A stretch of 64,000 nt of DNA from Photobacterium salinisoli (GCF_003614885.1 NZ_QZMS01000007.1:124001-188000), one strand, 5' to 3'. Positions 48,369 to 58,150 are shown, counted from the first letter of the stretch. Program-made: numbers and translations. Notes: generated by a model from the sequence alone, not told the origin.

Positions 48369-49559
48369 ATGATTAGCCGAATTGCCAGCTTTCATAATTA
48401 TCAGTCCGTGGCGAATGATATGAACCGCCAACAGGTGAAAGTGGCGGAGAACCAGGAGCAACTGGCGTCCGGTAAGCAGTTGCTGACCGCCGGGGACGAT
48501 CCGGTTGCCTCGATTTATGTGCAGAATTTTTCGCAGCAAAATACCGAAATTGATCAGTCGCTGCGCTCTATTACATTGGCACGTAACCGCCTGAGCAGTG
48601 AAGAAACCGCGATTTCCGATGCTGAAACCCTGCTCGATGACGCCAAGCGTAAAACCATGTCTATGGTGAACGGTTCGTTGTCAGATGATGACAGAATCGC
48701 GCACATGCAGGATTTGCGAGGGCTGTTCGATTCCGTCATCCATCTGGTGAATACCCAGGATGAATCCGGTAACTTCGTTTTTGCGGGCAATCAGTACGAT
48801 AAGCAGCCGTTTTTCCGTGACGGTAACGGCAACGTCAGTTATGTCGGTGACAGCTATCAGCGGATGTCTAAGGTGTCACCAAACGTCGAAGTGCCGGTGA
48901 ATGATCCGGGCGACAAGCTGTTTATGAACATCGAAAACCCGTACGGTGATTACCAGCCGGATTACGATCTGCAGTCTGGTTCGCTGCTGCTGCTGTCGCA
49001 TGCCCGTAATAACAACCATTCGGACAATGCCAGTTACACCATTGATTTCACACAGACGGGATCGGGGGCGGTTTATGATCTTTATCAGGATGGCCTCCTG
49101 GTTGACAGCCAACCCTTTGATCCGAAACGCGGCATAGAGTGGGGAACCTTGTCGGTACAGCTGGAAGGCGAAGTCACAGACGGTGATCAGATTATACTGA
49201 ACCGTCAGGATACTTTCAGTGTGTTTGACTCCTTCAAACGCGGGATCGAAGTCTCTGCCCGTGCCCCTTCTGATGCATCGGCAACCGCTGAACTGCACCA
49301 GGTGGCGGAAGAGTTGTCACAGGCCTTCAAGCATATCAACCGGGCGCGATCAGAAGTCGGTACCCGGCTGCAGACACTGGATCGTCAGGCTGACATGCAT
49401 GAAGATTTTAAGCTGGTGATTAATAAAGCGCGCGGGACGCTCGAAGATCTGGACTACGGCAAAGCCGTGGTGGAGCTCAATGAAAATATGCTGGCGCTGC
49501 AGGCTTCCCAGCAGGCGTTTGCGAAAACCAAAAACCTGAGCCTGTTTAACTATATCTAA
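48369..49559 (+). CDS. flgL: FlgL, hook-filament junction protein 3
   Basis: A 396-residue flagellin-like junction protein, opening MISRIASFHNYQSVANDMNR and ending with flagellin-type helices (LNENMLALQASQQAFAKTKN). It lies 14 bases after flgK, so the two are one operon under the sigma54 site. Confidence 0.94.
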   Translation: MISRIASFHNYQSVANDMNRQQVKVAENQEQLASGKQLLTAGDDPVASIYVQNFSQQNTEIDQSLRSITLARNRLSSEETAISDAETLLDDAKRKTMSMVNGSLSDDDRIAHMQDLRGLFDSVIHLVNTQDESGNFVFAGNQYDKQPFFRDGNGNVSYVGDSYQRMSKVSPNVEVPVNDPGDKLFMNIENPYGDYQPDYDLQSGSLLLLSHARNNNHSDNASYTIDFTQTGSGAVYDLYQDGLLVDSQPFDPKRGIEWGTLSVQLEGEVTDGDQIILNRQDTFSVFDSFKRGIEVSARAPSDASATAELHQVAEELSQAFKHINRARSEVGTRLQTLDRQADMHEDFKLVINKARGTLEDLDYGKAVVELNENMLALQASQQAFAKTKNLSLFNYI

Positions 49560-49586
49560 GTGCTGGTCCTGGCAGGCCATGTGATG

Positions 49587-49624
49587 AGCCCTTTACCGGT
49601 ATTACAGGTAAGGGGCTTTATTTT
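49587..49624 (+). terminator. Terminator after flgL
   Basis: Eleven-bp stem AGCCCTTTACC / GGTAAGGGGCT with one G-U pair, a 10-base loop and TTTATTTTG, 28 bases past the stop. Confidence 0.8.
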
Positions 49625-49629
49625 GTCTT

Positions 49630-49673
49630 TGCCGCTCATCTTGCCGGGCGGCAAGGCTTGGCGGCAGAGCGGT
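49630..49673. other. GC-rich imperfect palindrome upstream of the first flagellin
   Basis: A cluster of CTTGCCG/CGGCAAG and GCCGC/GCGGC arms forms a nested inverted repeat (innermost CTTGCCG-GG-CGGCAAG at 49640-49655) between the flgL terminator and the flaA promoter. Its GC content stands out against the AT-rich region that follows. Role unknown; possibly a decayed repeat element. Confidence 0.45.
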
Positions 49674-49759
49674 TCAACGGGCTGGCATGGCTTTGCCGCT
49701 TTGCTTCAATTGGCAATGAAAAATAGTGTAAAGCTATGAAAATAATGACTTATTATTTC

Positions 49760-49775
49760 TGGCACACTAATTGCT
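49760..49775 (+). promoter_or_regulatory. Sigma54 promoter of the first flagellin
   Basis: TGGCACA-CTAA-TTGCT: one deviation from consensus, exact spacing. The leader to the ATG at 49897 is about 110 bases, long for this cluster. Confidence 0.85.
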
Positions 49776-49896
49776 AAAGTATTATTGTGATTTTCATTAA
49801 CGACATTTTTACTAACGCTGGTCCCGCTTCACTCTCTGATGGGTTGACGTTGCGGGTAGCTGTTTCGCTAACAGCGAAAAGTCAAAGGAGAGCAAA

Positions 49897-51045
49897 ATGG
49901 GTGTAACAGTGAACACCAACGTGTCTGCCATGACTGCGCAGCGCTACCTCAACAAAGCATCTGAGGGCCTGAGCCAATCCATGGAGCGTCTGTCTACGGG
50001 TAGTCGTATTAACAGCGCCAAAGACGATGCGGCCGGTTTGCAGATTTCCAACCGTCTGATTGCGCAGACGCGTGGTCTGAACGTGGCGATGCGAAATGCC
50101 AATGACGGTATTTCGATAGCGCAGACTGCAGAAGGGGCGATGCAGGAATCTACCAGCATTTTGCAGCGTATGCGTGATCTGTCGCTGCAATCAGCAAACG
50201 GTGCCAACTCGGATGACGATCGTGTCGCCATTCAGGAAGAAATTACTGCACTGCAGGACGAGCTGAACCGTATCGCAGAAACCACCTCTTTCGGTGGTCG
50301 TAAATTGCTCAATGGTACTTTTGGTGAAGCGGCCTTCCAGGTCGGTGCCGATGCCGGTGAAGCGATTGTTGTCGGCCTGGACAGTGTTCGTGCGGACGAA
50401 CCGCAAATGGGCGGCAGTTTGCTGGTGTCAACCACGACTATTCAGCCGGATGCAACCCTTGCCGCTGATACCAGCATTGAATTGAGTGTTACGGCCGCAG
50501 ACGGCACGGTAACCCCTGTGACAATCGGCCTGATCGGCGGTGATGATGTGGAAGAAATTGCCACCCGTATTAACGGTCAGAATGGCCTGATCAATGCCTC
50601 TGTCACAGAGAAAGGTGAACTTCAGCTGGTGTCGAGTGACGGTACAGTGGGTGTTACCAACGGCGCGATCAGCATGATCAACAGCGACGGCACCACTGTT
50701 GCAGGTGATATTGCCGGTACGGCAACAGACATTACTGTCTCGCAGATCGATGTCTCAACCGCGGGTGGCGCGCAGCGTGCAGTACCTCTGATTGACTCAG
50801 CGCTGAAATACATCGACAGCATGCGAGCCGATCTGGGTGCGAAGCAAAATCGACTGACGCACACCATTAACAACCTGGCCAATACGTCTGAGAATGTGTC
50901 TGCCTCGAACAGTCGTATCCGTGATACCGACTTCGCGAAAGAGACAACAGACATGACCAAGAATCAGATTCTGCAGCAAGCGAGTACCTCGATTCTGGCG
51001 CAAGCCAAACAGATTCCGCAGTCTGCATTGAACCTACTGCAATAA
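49897..51045 (+). CDS. flaA: Flagellin (FlaA-like, sigma54-dependent)
   Basis: A 382-residue flagellin: conserved N-terminal D0/D1 ([39 protein letters not shown]), a variable middle of about 130 residues and C-terminal D1/D0 ([40 protein letters not shown]). In V. cholerae the flagellin gene directly after flgL is the sigma54-dependent flaA; the promoter here agrees, so the symbol is given by synteny and promoter class. It is clearly paralogous to the next gene. Confidence 0.88.
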   Translation: MGVTVNTNVSAMTAQRYLNKASEGLSQSMERLSTGSRINSAKDDAAGLQISNRLIAQTRGLNVAMRNANDGISIAQTAEGAMQESTSILQRMRDLSLQSANGANSDDDRVAIQEEITALQDELNRIAETTSFGGRKLLNGTFGEAAFQVGADAGEAIVVGLDSVRADEPQMGGSLLVSTTTIQPDATLAADTSIELSVTAADGTVTPVTIGLIGGDDVEEIATRINGQNGLINASVTEKGELQLVSSDGTVGVTNGAISMINSDGTTVAGDIAGTATDITVSQIDVSTAGGAQRAVPLIDSALKYIDSMRADLGAKQNRLTHTINNLANTSENVSASNSRIRDTDFAKETTDMTKNQILQQASTSILAQAKQIPQSALNLLQ

Positions 51046-51070
51046 TCGCGATAAGCGGTATTATTATTCA

Positions 51071-51102
51071 ACGGCAAGGTGGCAATACCTTGCCGTTTTT
51101 TA
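51071..51102 (+). terminator. Terminator of the first flagellin
   Basis: Ten-bp stem ACGGCAAGGT / ACCTTGCCGT, 6-base loop, TTTTTA, 26 bases after the stop codon. Confidence 0.88.
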
Positions 51103-51151
51103 TTGGTGCCAGCCAATAAAAAAATAGCAAATAAATAGCAAAAAAATTCTG

Positions 51152-51178
51152 TAAAGTTTTCCTTCTCACCGCCGATAA
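51152..51178 (+). promoter_or_regulatory. Sigma28 promoter P1 of the second flagellin
   Basis: TAAAGTTT, 11-bp spacer, GCCGATAA: an exact match to the FliA consensus in both blocks. It lies 224 bases before the start codon. Confidence 0.9.
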
Positions 51179-51295
51179 CCCTTATAGAACAAGAAAGTGC
51201 GCCACTGTTGAATCAAGGTAATGAATTCTGATTCGTTGTTGATTGTGTTCGGTTTCACACTTTTTTGCCCAGTAAAAAAATTTCAAAAAAAATCT

Positions 51296-51322
51296 TAAAG
51301 CTTTCTTCACCAGTGCCGTTAA
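51296..51322 (+). promoter_or_regulatory. Sigma28 promoter P2 of the second flagellin
   Basis: TAAAGCTT, 11-bp spacer, GCCGTTAA: seven of eight in each block, exact spacing, 80 bases before the start codon. Together with P1 it forms a tandem pair. Confidence 0.75.
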
Positions 51323-51401
51323 AGGTGATGTACGAAGAATAACTCGGACTTGCCGGCTGAGCTGGTCAAGCCACAAAGAAGCATAAGTAAGGAGAATTAC
51401 T

Positions 51402-52553
51402 ATGGCAGTTACAGTAAACACTAACGTTTCTGCAATGACCGCTCAGCGTTACCTGAACAAAGCTAGCGATAATACAGCAGCTTCTATGGAGCGCCTGTCT
51501 ACCGGTTCACGCATCAACAGTGCAAAAGATGACGCAGCCGGTCTGCAAATTTCTAACCGTCTGATGACTCAGAGCCGTGGCCTGGACGTAGCAGTACGTA
51601 ATGCCAACGACGGTATCTCAATGTCTCAGACTGCTGAAGGTGCAATGCAAGAAACCACCAGCATCCTGCAGCGTATGCGTGACCTGTCTCTGCAATCGGC
51701 GAACGGCTCTAACTCTGATGATGACCGTAAAGCGATTCAGGAAGAAGTAACGGCACTGAACGACGAACTGAACCGTATCGCAGAAACCACGTCTTTCGGT
51801 GGTCAGAAGCTACTGAATGGTACATTCGGTACCCGTGCCTTCCAGGTGGGTGCAGATTCCGGTGAAGCGGTACAGCTGACGCTGAAAAATATGCGTTCTG
51901 ACAGCGCCGATATGGGCGGTAGCCTGCTGGTGTCGACTAACCAGGTAGCTGATAAAAACTCTACCCTGGATGCTGATACCACTATCGAGCTGAGCGTAAC
52001 TGATGCAGACGGTAATGCGACAGCAGTAAGCATCGACCTGGTTGGCGGTGACGATATCGAAGAAATCGCGACCCGTATCAACGGTCAGAATGACCAGATT
52101 AACGCTTCAGTTACTGAAAAAGGTGAGCTGCAAATTTTCTCATCTAACGGTACTGTCGGTGTGACTACCGGTACTATCGCAATGACTGATACTGCGGGCA
52201 ATGCAGTGGATGCCTCGATTGCAGGTACAGCGGCTAATATCACTGTGTCTGAGCTGGATGTCAGCACAGTCGGTGGCGCACAGCAAGCAGCGGCAATTCT
52301 GGATGGTGCTATGCAGTTTGTTGACTCACACCGTGCAGAGCTGGGTGCGAAACAAAACCGTATGGATCACACCATCAGCAACCTGAACAGCATCAACGAA
52401 AACGTGACTTCTTCTAACAGTCGTATCCGTGATACTGACTTTGCGAAAGAAACCACTAACCTGACTAAGAACCAAATCCTGCAGCAAGCGTCGACCTCTA
52501 TCCTGGCGCAAGCGAAGCAGGCGCCTCAGGCGGCACTGAGCCTGCTGGGCTAA
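51402..52553 (+). CDS. flaC: Flagellin (FlaC-like, sigma28-dependent)
   Basis: A 383-residue flagellin, the close paralogue of the gene before it: the first about 150 and last about 70 residues are nearly the same and the middle differs. Codons are much more uniform than in the first copy (CGT for Arg, GGT for Gly, AAC for Asn, CTG for Leu), the pattern of very high expression. It has a TAAGGAGAAT ribosome site and two sigma28 promoters. In V. cholerae the second gene in this place is flaC; symbol given on synteny. Confidence 0.87.
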   Translation: MAVTVNTNVSAMTAQRYLNKASDNTAASMERLSTGSRINSAKDDAAGLQISNRLMTQSRGLDVAVRNANDGISMSQTAEGAMQETTSILQRMRDLSLQSANGSNSDDDRKAIQEEVTALNDELNRIAETTSFGGQKLLNGTFGTRAFQVGADSGEAVQLTLKNMRSDSADMGGSLLVSTNQVADKNSTLDADTTIELSVTDADGNATAVSIDLVGGDDIEEIATRINGQNDQINASVTEKGELQIFSSNGTVGVTTGTIAMTDTAGNAVDASIAGTAANITVSELDVSTVGGAQQAAAILDGAMQFVDSHRAELGAKQNRMDHTISNLNSINENVTSSNSRIRDTDFAKETTNLTKNQILQQASTSILAQAKQAPQAALSLLG

Positions 52554-52564
52554 TCCGCTCAATG

Positions 52565-52596
52565 AAGCGGCAGGGGCAAGCCCTTGCCGCTTTTTT
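52565..52596 (+). terminator. Terminator of the second flagellin
   Basis: Outer stem AAGCGGCA / TGCCGCTT with an inner GGG/CCC pair and TTTTTT, about 12 bases past the stop. flaG starts 20 bases later. Confidence 0.8.
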
Positions 52597-52616
52597 CGAT
52601 CAGAAGGTGTCAGAAA

Positions 52617-53063
52617 ATGGACGTAAAATCTGTATTAAACCCTTCATTTCTATCCCGCTTTTCTTCAACCGGTGCGAAATCACCTGTTGGCACAGATGTT
52701 GCAAACCCTTCTGTTGGTCATCCACGTGAAGATTCTTTGGCGGTCGCAGCCCCAGGGCACAATGCCTCAGGTGTGTCAGCGAACACGGACGTCAGGCGCG
52801 TAGAGCAGTCGGCCAGGCTGGAAGAACAGCAGCAGTTACATCGCCAGCAATTAGAGAAACTGGTGGAAAGTATTGAAGATTTTGTCGGCTCAATGAATAA
52901 AGGGCTGGCATTCAGAATTGATGAAGAGTCTGGCCGTCAGGTTGTTACCGTTTATGAAAAAGCAAGCGGTGAAGTGGTCCGGCAGATCCCCGATGAAGAT
53001 ATGTTGGCGCTGTCACGTCAGATAGCGACCTATACCACCGGGCTTTTGACCACCAAAGTATAA
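52617..53063 (+). CDS. flaG: FlaG, filament-length-related protein
   Basis: A 148-residue protein. The first about 70 residues are low-complexity and polar; the C-terminal FlaG domain runs from about 75 (LVESIEDFVGSMNKGLAFRIDEESGRQVV) to KASGEVVRQIPDEDMLALS. Loss in related species gives longer filaments. The ATG at 52617 was chosen over an upstream in-frame Met that falls inside the terminator. No promoter of its own was seen; it may depend on read-through. Confidence 0.9.
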   Translation: MDVKSVLNPSFLSRFSSTGAKSPVGTDVANPSVGHPREDSLAVAAPGHNASGVSANTDVRRVEQSARLEEQQQLHRQQLEKLVESIEDFVGSMNKGLAFRIDEESGRQVVTVYEKASGEVVRQIPDEDMLALSRQIATYTTGLLTTKV

Positions 53064-53085
53064 TCGTAACTGATTGAGGTTGTAG

Positions 53086-54459
53086 ATGAATATTGGCGCA
53101 ATGGGTACGGCATCCGGCCTGGATATCAATGCCATGGTCGACAAAATTGTCGCCGCAGAGCGGGCGCCAAAAGAAGAGCGCATCAATCAGCGAAAAGAGC
53201 AGGCCAATGTCGAGCTGAGTGCTTACGGGCGCCTGAAAGGCGCACTCGATGGTATGAAAACCCTGATGGCAGACATCAGGCAGAACCATACCCTGGCTGA
53301 GCGTACCGCTTCTTCAGACAATCAGGATTTGGTGTCTGTCCGTGCCAGCCATGAAGCGCTGCCCGGGCGATATTCCGTTGAAGTCAAGCAACTGGCGACA
53401 TCGCATAAAATTGCGTCTCTGCCGGTTGATGATAAAACGGCGATAGGTGCCGGAAAATTGACACTCTCTGTGGGTGGTCAGTCTTTTGACGTTTCATTCG
53501 ACCAGGATCAAACCAAACTGCTGGATGTGGTTCGTGAGATAAACCGTCACCCGGACAACAAAGGTGTGCTCGCCACTGTCATTAAGGACGCCAGCGGTGC
53601 CCGATTGGTGCTGAACTCCGATAAAACCGGGGCTGGCAATCCGCTGAAAGTGGTTGTCGAGGCGCAAGCCGGCAGCCCGTTGCAGTCTTTTGCCTTTGAC
53701 GCCGGAAATCCCGGTAGTCCTATGCAGGAAATGCAGGCTGCCACTGATGCCAAAGTGCTTATTGACGGCCTGGCAGAAGTGACGAGCGACACCAATACCC
53801 TGACAGATGCGATTCCCGGTTTGGATATTGATTTAAAGCAACTGTCAGTCAATGCCGAAAAGCCGCAAGCCGTGATTGAAATCGGCTACGACAAAGACAA
53901 GGCCGGGGCGCAGATCGAGCGGTTTGTGAATGCTTACAATCAGTTTTACGACACCGCCTTAGAGCTGGGTAAATTTGACCCGAACACCCAAAGCAAAGGG
54001 CCGCTGGTCGGTGACAGTATGCTGCGCTCATCGGTTCAGCAGTTGCGAAACGCATTTAGTATGCCGCTGGAAGAGGGGCCATCAAGTTTGCAGACCCTGA
54101 GTGAACTGGGTGTGACAACCACACTGAGCGGGCATCTGGAAATTGATTACGATAAACTCGACAGGCAACTGAACCAGAATTTTGCCGCGGTCGGTGAATT
54201 TTTTGGCAGCCGAAAAGGTTTTGCCCGCCGGATCGAAGATATGTTACATGCCTATACTGGTGTGACCGGCAGTATCTCGAACCGGGAAAAAAGTATTAAC
54301 GAGCAAGTGTTATCGCTCAATGATGATCAGCGCGAGCTGGACCGCCGGATGGAAGGCGTCTATCAGCGTACCCACGACCAGTTTTCTGCGATGGATCATG
54401 CCATGGGGCAGATGCAGAGCCAACTGGGTTCAATGATGAGTATGATGCCGCAAATGTAA
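53086..54459 (+). CDS. fliD: FliD, filament cap protein
   Basis: A 457-residue cap protein. N-terminal family opening GTASGLDINAMVDKIVAAER, FliD_N domain to about 105, and the FliD_C domain with VNAYNQFYDTALELGKFDP and the C-terminal SINEQVLSLNDDQRELDRRM helices. It caps the growing filament and folds flagellin into place. Twenty-two bases after flaG. Confidence 0.95.
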   Translation: MNIGAMGTASGLDINAMVDKIVAAERAPKEERINQRKEQANVELSAYGRLKGALDGMKTLMADIRQNHTLAERTASSDNQDLVSVRASHEALPGRYSVEVKQLATSHKIASLPVDDKTAIGAGKLTLSVGGQSFDVSFDQDQTKLLDVVREINRHPDNKGVLATVIKDASGARLVLNSDKTGAGNPLKVVVEAQAGSPLQSFAFDAGNPGSPMQEMQAATDAKVLIDGLAEVTSDTNTLTDAIPGLDIDLKQLSVNAEKPQAVIEIGYDKDKAGAQIERFVNAYNQFYDTALELGKFDPNTQSKGPLVGDSMLRSSVQQLRNAFSMPLEEGPSSLQTLSELGVTTTLSGHLEIDYDKLDRQLNQNFAAVGEFFGSRKGFARRIEDMLHAYTGVTGSISNREKSINEQVLSLNDDQRELDRRMEGVYQRTHDQFSAMDHAMGQMQSQLGSMMSMMPQM

Positions 54460-54483
54460 TCGCGGATAACAAGAGGGAAGGCA

Positions 54484-54783
54484 ATGTCAAACAAGATGAT
54501 GCAAACCCTGGCCGACATTGATCAGCAACTGAACCAGCTTATCAATGACGGTACGGACATTGACGTGGACACACTGTACCGTTTGCTGGCCGATCGCCAG
54601 ACGGTACTCAATGATCTCAAAGCTGTGCCAGAAATGCTGGATCAAGTCAGCTGGCAGGAAGCAATAAACCGAACATCGGATTTGCTGACAAGATTGCGCG
54701 AAAAGCGCGAAAAGTCAGCAAGTCAACTGAAACGATTACAGCACGGACAACGTTCGCTGCAGGCATATAATCAATTTCGTTAA
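54484..54783 (+). CDS. flaI: FlaI, FliT-like flagellar protein
   Basis: A 99-residue helical cytoplasmic protein with the sequence QQLNQLINDGTDIDVDTLYR near the N-terminus. Size and place between fliD and fliS fit Vibrio FlaI, which corresponds in position to the FliD chaperone FliT. Assignment rests mainly on synteny. Confidence 0.8.
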   Translation: MSNKMMQTLADIDQQLNQLINDGTDIDVDTLYRLLADRQTVLNDLKAVPEMLDQVSWQEAINRTSDLLTRLREKREKSASQLKRLQHGQRSLQAYNQFR

Positions 54784-54792
54784 GGTAACATC

Positions 54793-55203
54793 ATGGTCAT
54801 GAGAGGAAATCTACAGGCTTATAAGCGAGTCTCAGTAGACAGTCAGTTAACATCCGCATCACCTCACCGTGTGATTCAAATGCTGATGGCGGGTGCCATA
54901 GAGCGTTTGATTCAGGGTAAAGCGGCCATGGAGCAAGGATCAATTGCCACCAAAGGTGAGCGCCTGGGTAAGGCTCTGGATATCATCATCAGCTTGCGTG
55001 GCTGTCTGTCATTTGATGATGGTGGCGAGATCGCCAGCAATCTGGATTCGCTGTATCTGTACATGATTGAAAAAATCACGACAGCCAACCAGAAAAACGA
55101 GGTAGAACATGTTGATGAAGTGATCGACATGTTAAGGGAGCTGAAATCTGCATGGGATCAGATTCCTCCTGAGCATCATAATATTACTCAGATGGAGTAT
55201 TAA
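54793..55203 (+). CDS. fliS: FliS, flagellin export chaperone
   Basis: A 136-residue helical chaperone: AYKRVSVDSQLTSASPHRVI and LMAGAIERLIQGKAAMEQG match FliS, which binds the C-terminus of flagellin in the cytoplasm. The start could be Met1 (54793) or Met3; both are compatible. Last gene of flaG-fliD-flaI-fliS. Confidence 0.93.
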   Translation: MVMRGNLQAYKRVSVDSQLTSASPHRVIQMLMAGAIERLIQGKAAMEQGSIATKGERLGKALDIIISLRGCLSFDDGGEIASNLDSLYLYMIEKITTANQKNEVEHVDEVIDMLRELKSAWDQIPPEHHNITQMEY

Positions 55204-55431
55204 TCCGTCAACGAGTCAGCATTCTGCTTCCCAGTTCTCCCGCACAATTTGGGCTGCCAATAGTCAACTGATTGTGTATCCAACGTAATTCCGTGGCACT
55301 GGGCTCACAGCTTTTCACTGTGCCCGGTTGCCAAGTCCTGTTCTTTTATTACAATGGGCAGCATCAGTTTTGGTTGCTGTTCCGTTTGAATACGCCATAA
55401 GAATACATAAAGACAGGCAAATATCACTTCT
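55204..55431. other. Spacer upstream of flrA
   Basis: 228 bp with the presumed sigma70 promoter of flrA and a small inverted repeat, CACAG-N8-CTGTG, near 55307-55325. No sigma54 or sigma28 site was seen, as expected for the top-level regulator. Confidence 0.45.
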
Positions 55432-56895
55432 ATGCAAGGTTTAGCTAAGACCCTCGTCATTGATGACGACCCGCAGCACCGTCACGATCTCAGCGTGATC
55501 CTTAATTTTGTCGGTGAGCAGCATGAAGCGATATCCACCGATGAGGCAGAAGGCGCGCTGTGGGAACAACCCTGGGGCGCCTGTTTGATTGGCAATATCC
55601 ATTCTGTGAAAAAACAGAATCAGGTGCTGGAACAACTGCGTCAGCGATATCATATTCCTGTGCTATCCATGCCTCAGCATGAAAAAGCGGTCTCAGGTAT
55701 GCCGAATTTTGTCGGTACTCTGGCCTATCCGCTGCATTACAGCCAGTTGATGGATGCGCTGCGTCATTGTCAGGAATTCCAGGGCAAAAATCATTTTCAG
55801 GTGCCGCAACTTTCCCGGAAAAATACGTTGTTTCGCAGTATGGTCGGGCGCAGTGACAGTATCAGTCAGGTTCGCTATCTGATTGAACAGGTCGCAGGGA
55901 CGGACGCCAGTGTGTTGATTCTTGGTGAATCCGGTACAGGTAAAGAAGTTGTTGCCCGTAATATCCACTACCATTCATCTCGTGGTAAAGGCCCGTTTGT
56001 GCCAGTCAATTGTGGTGCAATCCCTGCTGAATTGCTGGAAAGTGAGCTGTTTGGCCATGAGAAAGGCGCATTTACCGGCGCTATCTCCTCACGAAAAGGG
56101 CGGTTTGAACTGGCGGAAGGCGGCACGCTTTTCCTGGATGAAATCGGTGACATGCCGATGCCGATGCAGGTGAAATTGCTGCGTGTGATTCAGGAGCGTT
56201 GCTTTGAGCGTGTGGGGGGAAATCAGAGCATTAAAGCAAATGTCCGCATTATTGCCGCGACCCACCGCAACCTGGATACCATGATTGCAGAAAACCTGTT
56301 CCGGGAAGATCTGTTTTATCGTTTGAACGTATTCCCGATTGAAACGCCGCCATTGCGTGAACGGCTGGAAGATATTCCCCTGCTGCTGCAGGAATTGCTG
56401 TCCCGGATGGAAGCTGAAGGCGCGAGGTCCGTGCATTTTACCCCGAGAGCGATCACTTCTCTGATGGAGCATGACTGGCCAGGCAACGTGCGTGAGCTTG
56501 CCAATCTGGTTGAGCGCTTGATGATTCTCTATCCGGGTGAAATGGTGGATGTGAATCATTTACCGGTGAAGTACAGGTACTGTGATCTGCCGGATTTCTG
56601 TCCTGAAGAGCGCGTGATGTCTGTTGAGGAACAGGAACGCGCGATGTTAGCCGATGTCTTCTCCGACGGTTACGATGAACAGGAAGACAGTTTCGGCTTC
56701 AGCGATTTACCGCCTGAAGGCCTTAACCTGAAAGAAATGCTGGCGGATCTTGAAATTGACATGATTCGTCAGGCACTTGACGCACAGGGTGGGGTGGTCG
56801 CCCGGGCGGCCGACATGCTGGGTATGCGACGTACAACCCTGGTCGAAAAAATGCGTAAGTACAATATCTCGACCAAAGAGCCTGTGCGCGGATAG
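55432..56895 (+). CDS. flrA: FlrA (FleQ-type), sigma54-dependent master activator of flagellar genes
   Basis: A 487-residue activator. The N-terminal domain is receiver-like but degenerate: the phospho-acceptor place reads CLIGNIHS, without Asp, so control should be by ligand or partner (c-di-GMP in the FleQ/FlrA family), not phosphorylation. The AAA+ domain has the Walker A GESGTGKE, the sigma54-contact loop GAFTGAIS, and Walker B (LFLDEIGDM); the C-terminus is a Fis-type helix-turn-helix ([20 protein letters not shown]). It stands alone after a 228-bp spacer. Confidence 0.94.
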   Translation: MQGLAKTLVIDDDPQHRHDLSVILNFVGEQHEAISTDEAEGALWEQPWGACLIGNIHSVKKQNQVLEQLRQRYHIPVLSMPQHEKAVSGMPNFVGTLAYPLHYSQLMDALRHCQEFQGKNHFQVPQLSRKNTLFRSMVGRSDSISQVRYLIEQVAGTDASVLILGESGTGKEVVARNIHYHSSRGKGPFVPVNCGAIPAELLESELFGHEKGAFTGAISSRKGRFELAEGGTLFLDEIGDMPMPMQVKLLRVIQERCFERVGGNQSIKANVRIIAATHRNLDTMIAENLFREDLFYRLNVFPIETPPLRERLEDIPLLLQELLSRMEAEGARSVHFTPRAITSLMEHDWPGNVRELANLVERLMILYPGEMVDVNHLPVKYRYCDLPDFCPEERVMSVEEQERAMLADVFSDGYDEQEDSFGFSDLPPEGLNLKEMLADLEIDMIRQALDAQGGVVARAADMLGMRRTTLVEKMRKYNISTKEPVRG

Positions 56896-56960
56896 CATCA
56901 GCCCGTAAAAATTTAACCTGTCGTATTGTGGTTTTTATGCAGTACGCCAGACTCTGAAAG

Positions 56961-56995
56961 GAGTGATGTCAATATTCTGACATCACTCTTTTTTT
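56961..56995 (+). terminator. Terminator of flrA
   Basis: Perfect 11-bp stem GAGTGATGTCA / TGACATCACTC, 6-base loop, seven T residues, about 65 bases after the stop. Confidence 0.9.
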
Positions 56996-57035
56996 ATGGC
57001 CTTATCATAACTTGTTGTTTTTCGTTGAATATTTT

Positions 57036-57051
57036 TGGCATAGAAAGTGCT
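57036..57051 (+). promoter_or_regulatory. Sigma54 promoter of flrBC
   Basis: TGGCATA-GAAA-GTGCT: exact -24 GGCA and -12 GC with correct spacing, deviations at outer positions. flrBC is the known first target of FlrA in Vibrio; the ATG/GTG region begins 41 bases downstream. Confidence 0.75.
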
Positions 57052-57091
57052 TATTTAGTGTAACAAAGTACAATGCGAAAGTAGGTGCAAG

Positions 57092-58150
57092 GTGGAAGAA
57101 GGGCAGTCTGTCTCCCCGCTGGGAAACCTGAGTCAACAGGTCAGCAGGTATAAGCAAGTGATTGAAGTCATGCCGACTGGTGTGATCTTGCTCGATGGAA
57201 TGGGAATGGTATGTGAAGCCAACCCTGAAGCTGTCCGCCTGTTAGGAGAGCCATTGGCGGGGGAGCGCTGGCTGGATGTTATCCAGCGTGCCTTTGCACC
57301 TCAGGAAGATGACGGCCATGAAATTTCTTTGCACAGTGGCCGTAAAGTCAAACTGGCGATCTCCGCATCAGCCAGTGGGCAGCTTATTGTGATCACCGAC
57401 ATGACAGAAACCCGACTGCTGCAGTCCCGTTTCAGTGAGATGCAACGCTTATCCTCACTGGGGCGTATGGTGGCTTCGCTGGCGCATCAGGTCAGAACAC
57501 CGCTTTCCAGTGCCATGTTATACGCAGCAAATCTGTCATCGCCGCAGTTGACAGTGCAAACCCGCGACAGGTTTCAGACCAAACTGATGGACAGGTTGCG
57601 GGATCTGGAAAAGCAGGTCAATGACATGCTGCTGTTTGCCAAAGGCGGTGATAACAAAGTGGTGGCACCTTTTACGCTTGAAGCCTTGTTCAATGAACTG
57701 GACGCCATGATAGAGGCCCAGGTGGTGTCCAATCAGGTGGATTTTTCGATCGAGTGTGATGATGAGAGCCCCAGTATTCTGGGTAATGTAAATGCTCTGG
57801 CCAGTGCGATCAGCAATTTGATCACCAATGCCATTCAGATGTCAGGCAAAGCCTGCAAAGTCAGTTTATCGGTACGTTGCGGCGCCGACATGATTCACCT
57901 CAGCATTACTGATAACGGTCCCGGCATTGCCCCTGAGATGCAGAACAAGGTGCTGGAACCGTTTTTCACTACTCGTCAGCAAGGCACAGGCTTAGGACTG
58001 GCCGTGGTCCAGATGGTGGCAAAAGCTCACAATGGAAGCCTTTCGCTATTTTCGACCCCGGGAGAAGGCGCCTCATTTACGCTCAGTCTGCCAAGAGCAG
58101 AAAGCCATGAGCAAGAATATGAATTAACTGCAACAGGAGACAGGCAATGA
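57092..58150 (+). CDS. flrB: FlrB, flagellar sensor histidine kinase
   Basis: A 352-residue soluble kinase: N-terminal PAS-like domain (QVIEVMPTGVILLDGMGMVCE, about 20-105), the phosphorylated His in SLAHQVRTPLSSAML, and an ATPase domain with NLITNAIQMS, SITDNGPGIAPE and GTGLGLAVV. No membrane segment. It phosphorylates FlrC. The start is a GTG at 57092 with AGGTGCAAGG before it. Overlaps flrC by 4 bases. Confidence 0.93.
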   Translation: MEEGQSVSPLGNLSQQVSRYKQVIEVMPTGVILLDGMGMVCEANPEAVRLLGEPLAGERWLDVIQRAFAPQEDDGHEISLHSGRKVKLAISASASGQLIVITDMTETRLLQSRFSEMQRLSSLGRMVASLAHQVRTPLSSAMLYAANLSSPQLTVQTRDRFQTKLMDRLRDLEKQVNDMLLFAKGGDNKVVAPFTLEALFNELDAMIEAQVVSNQVDFSIECDDESPSILGNVNALASAISNLITNAIQMSGKACKVSLSVRCGADMIHLSITDNGPGIAPEMQNKVLEPFFTTRQQGTGLGLAVVQMVAKAHNGSLSLFSTPGEGASFTLSLPRAESHEQEYELTATGDRQ

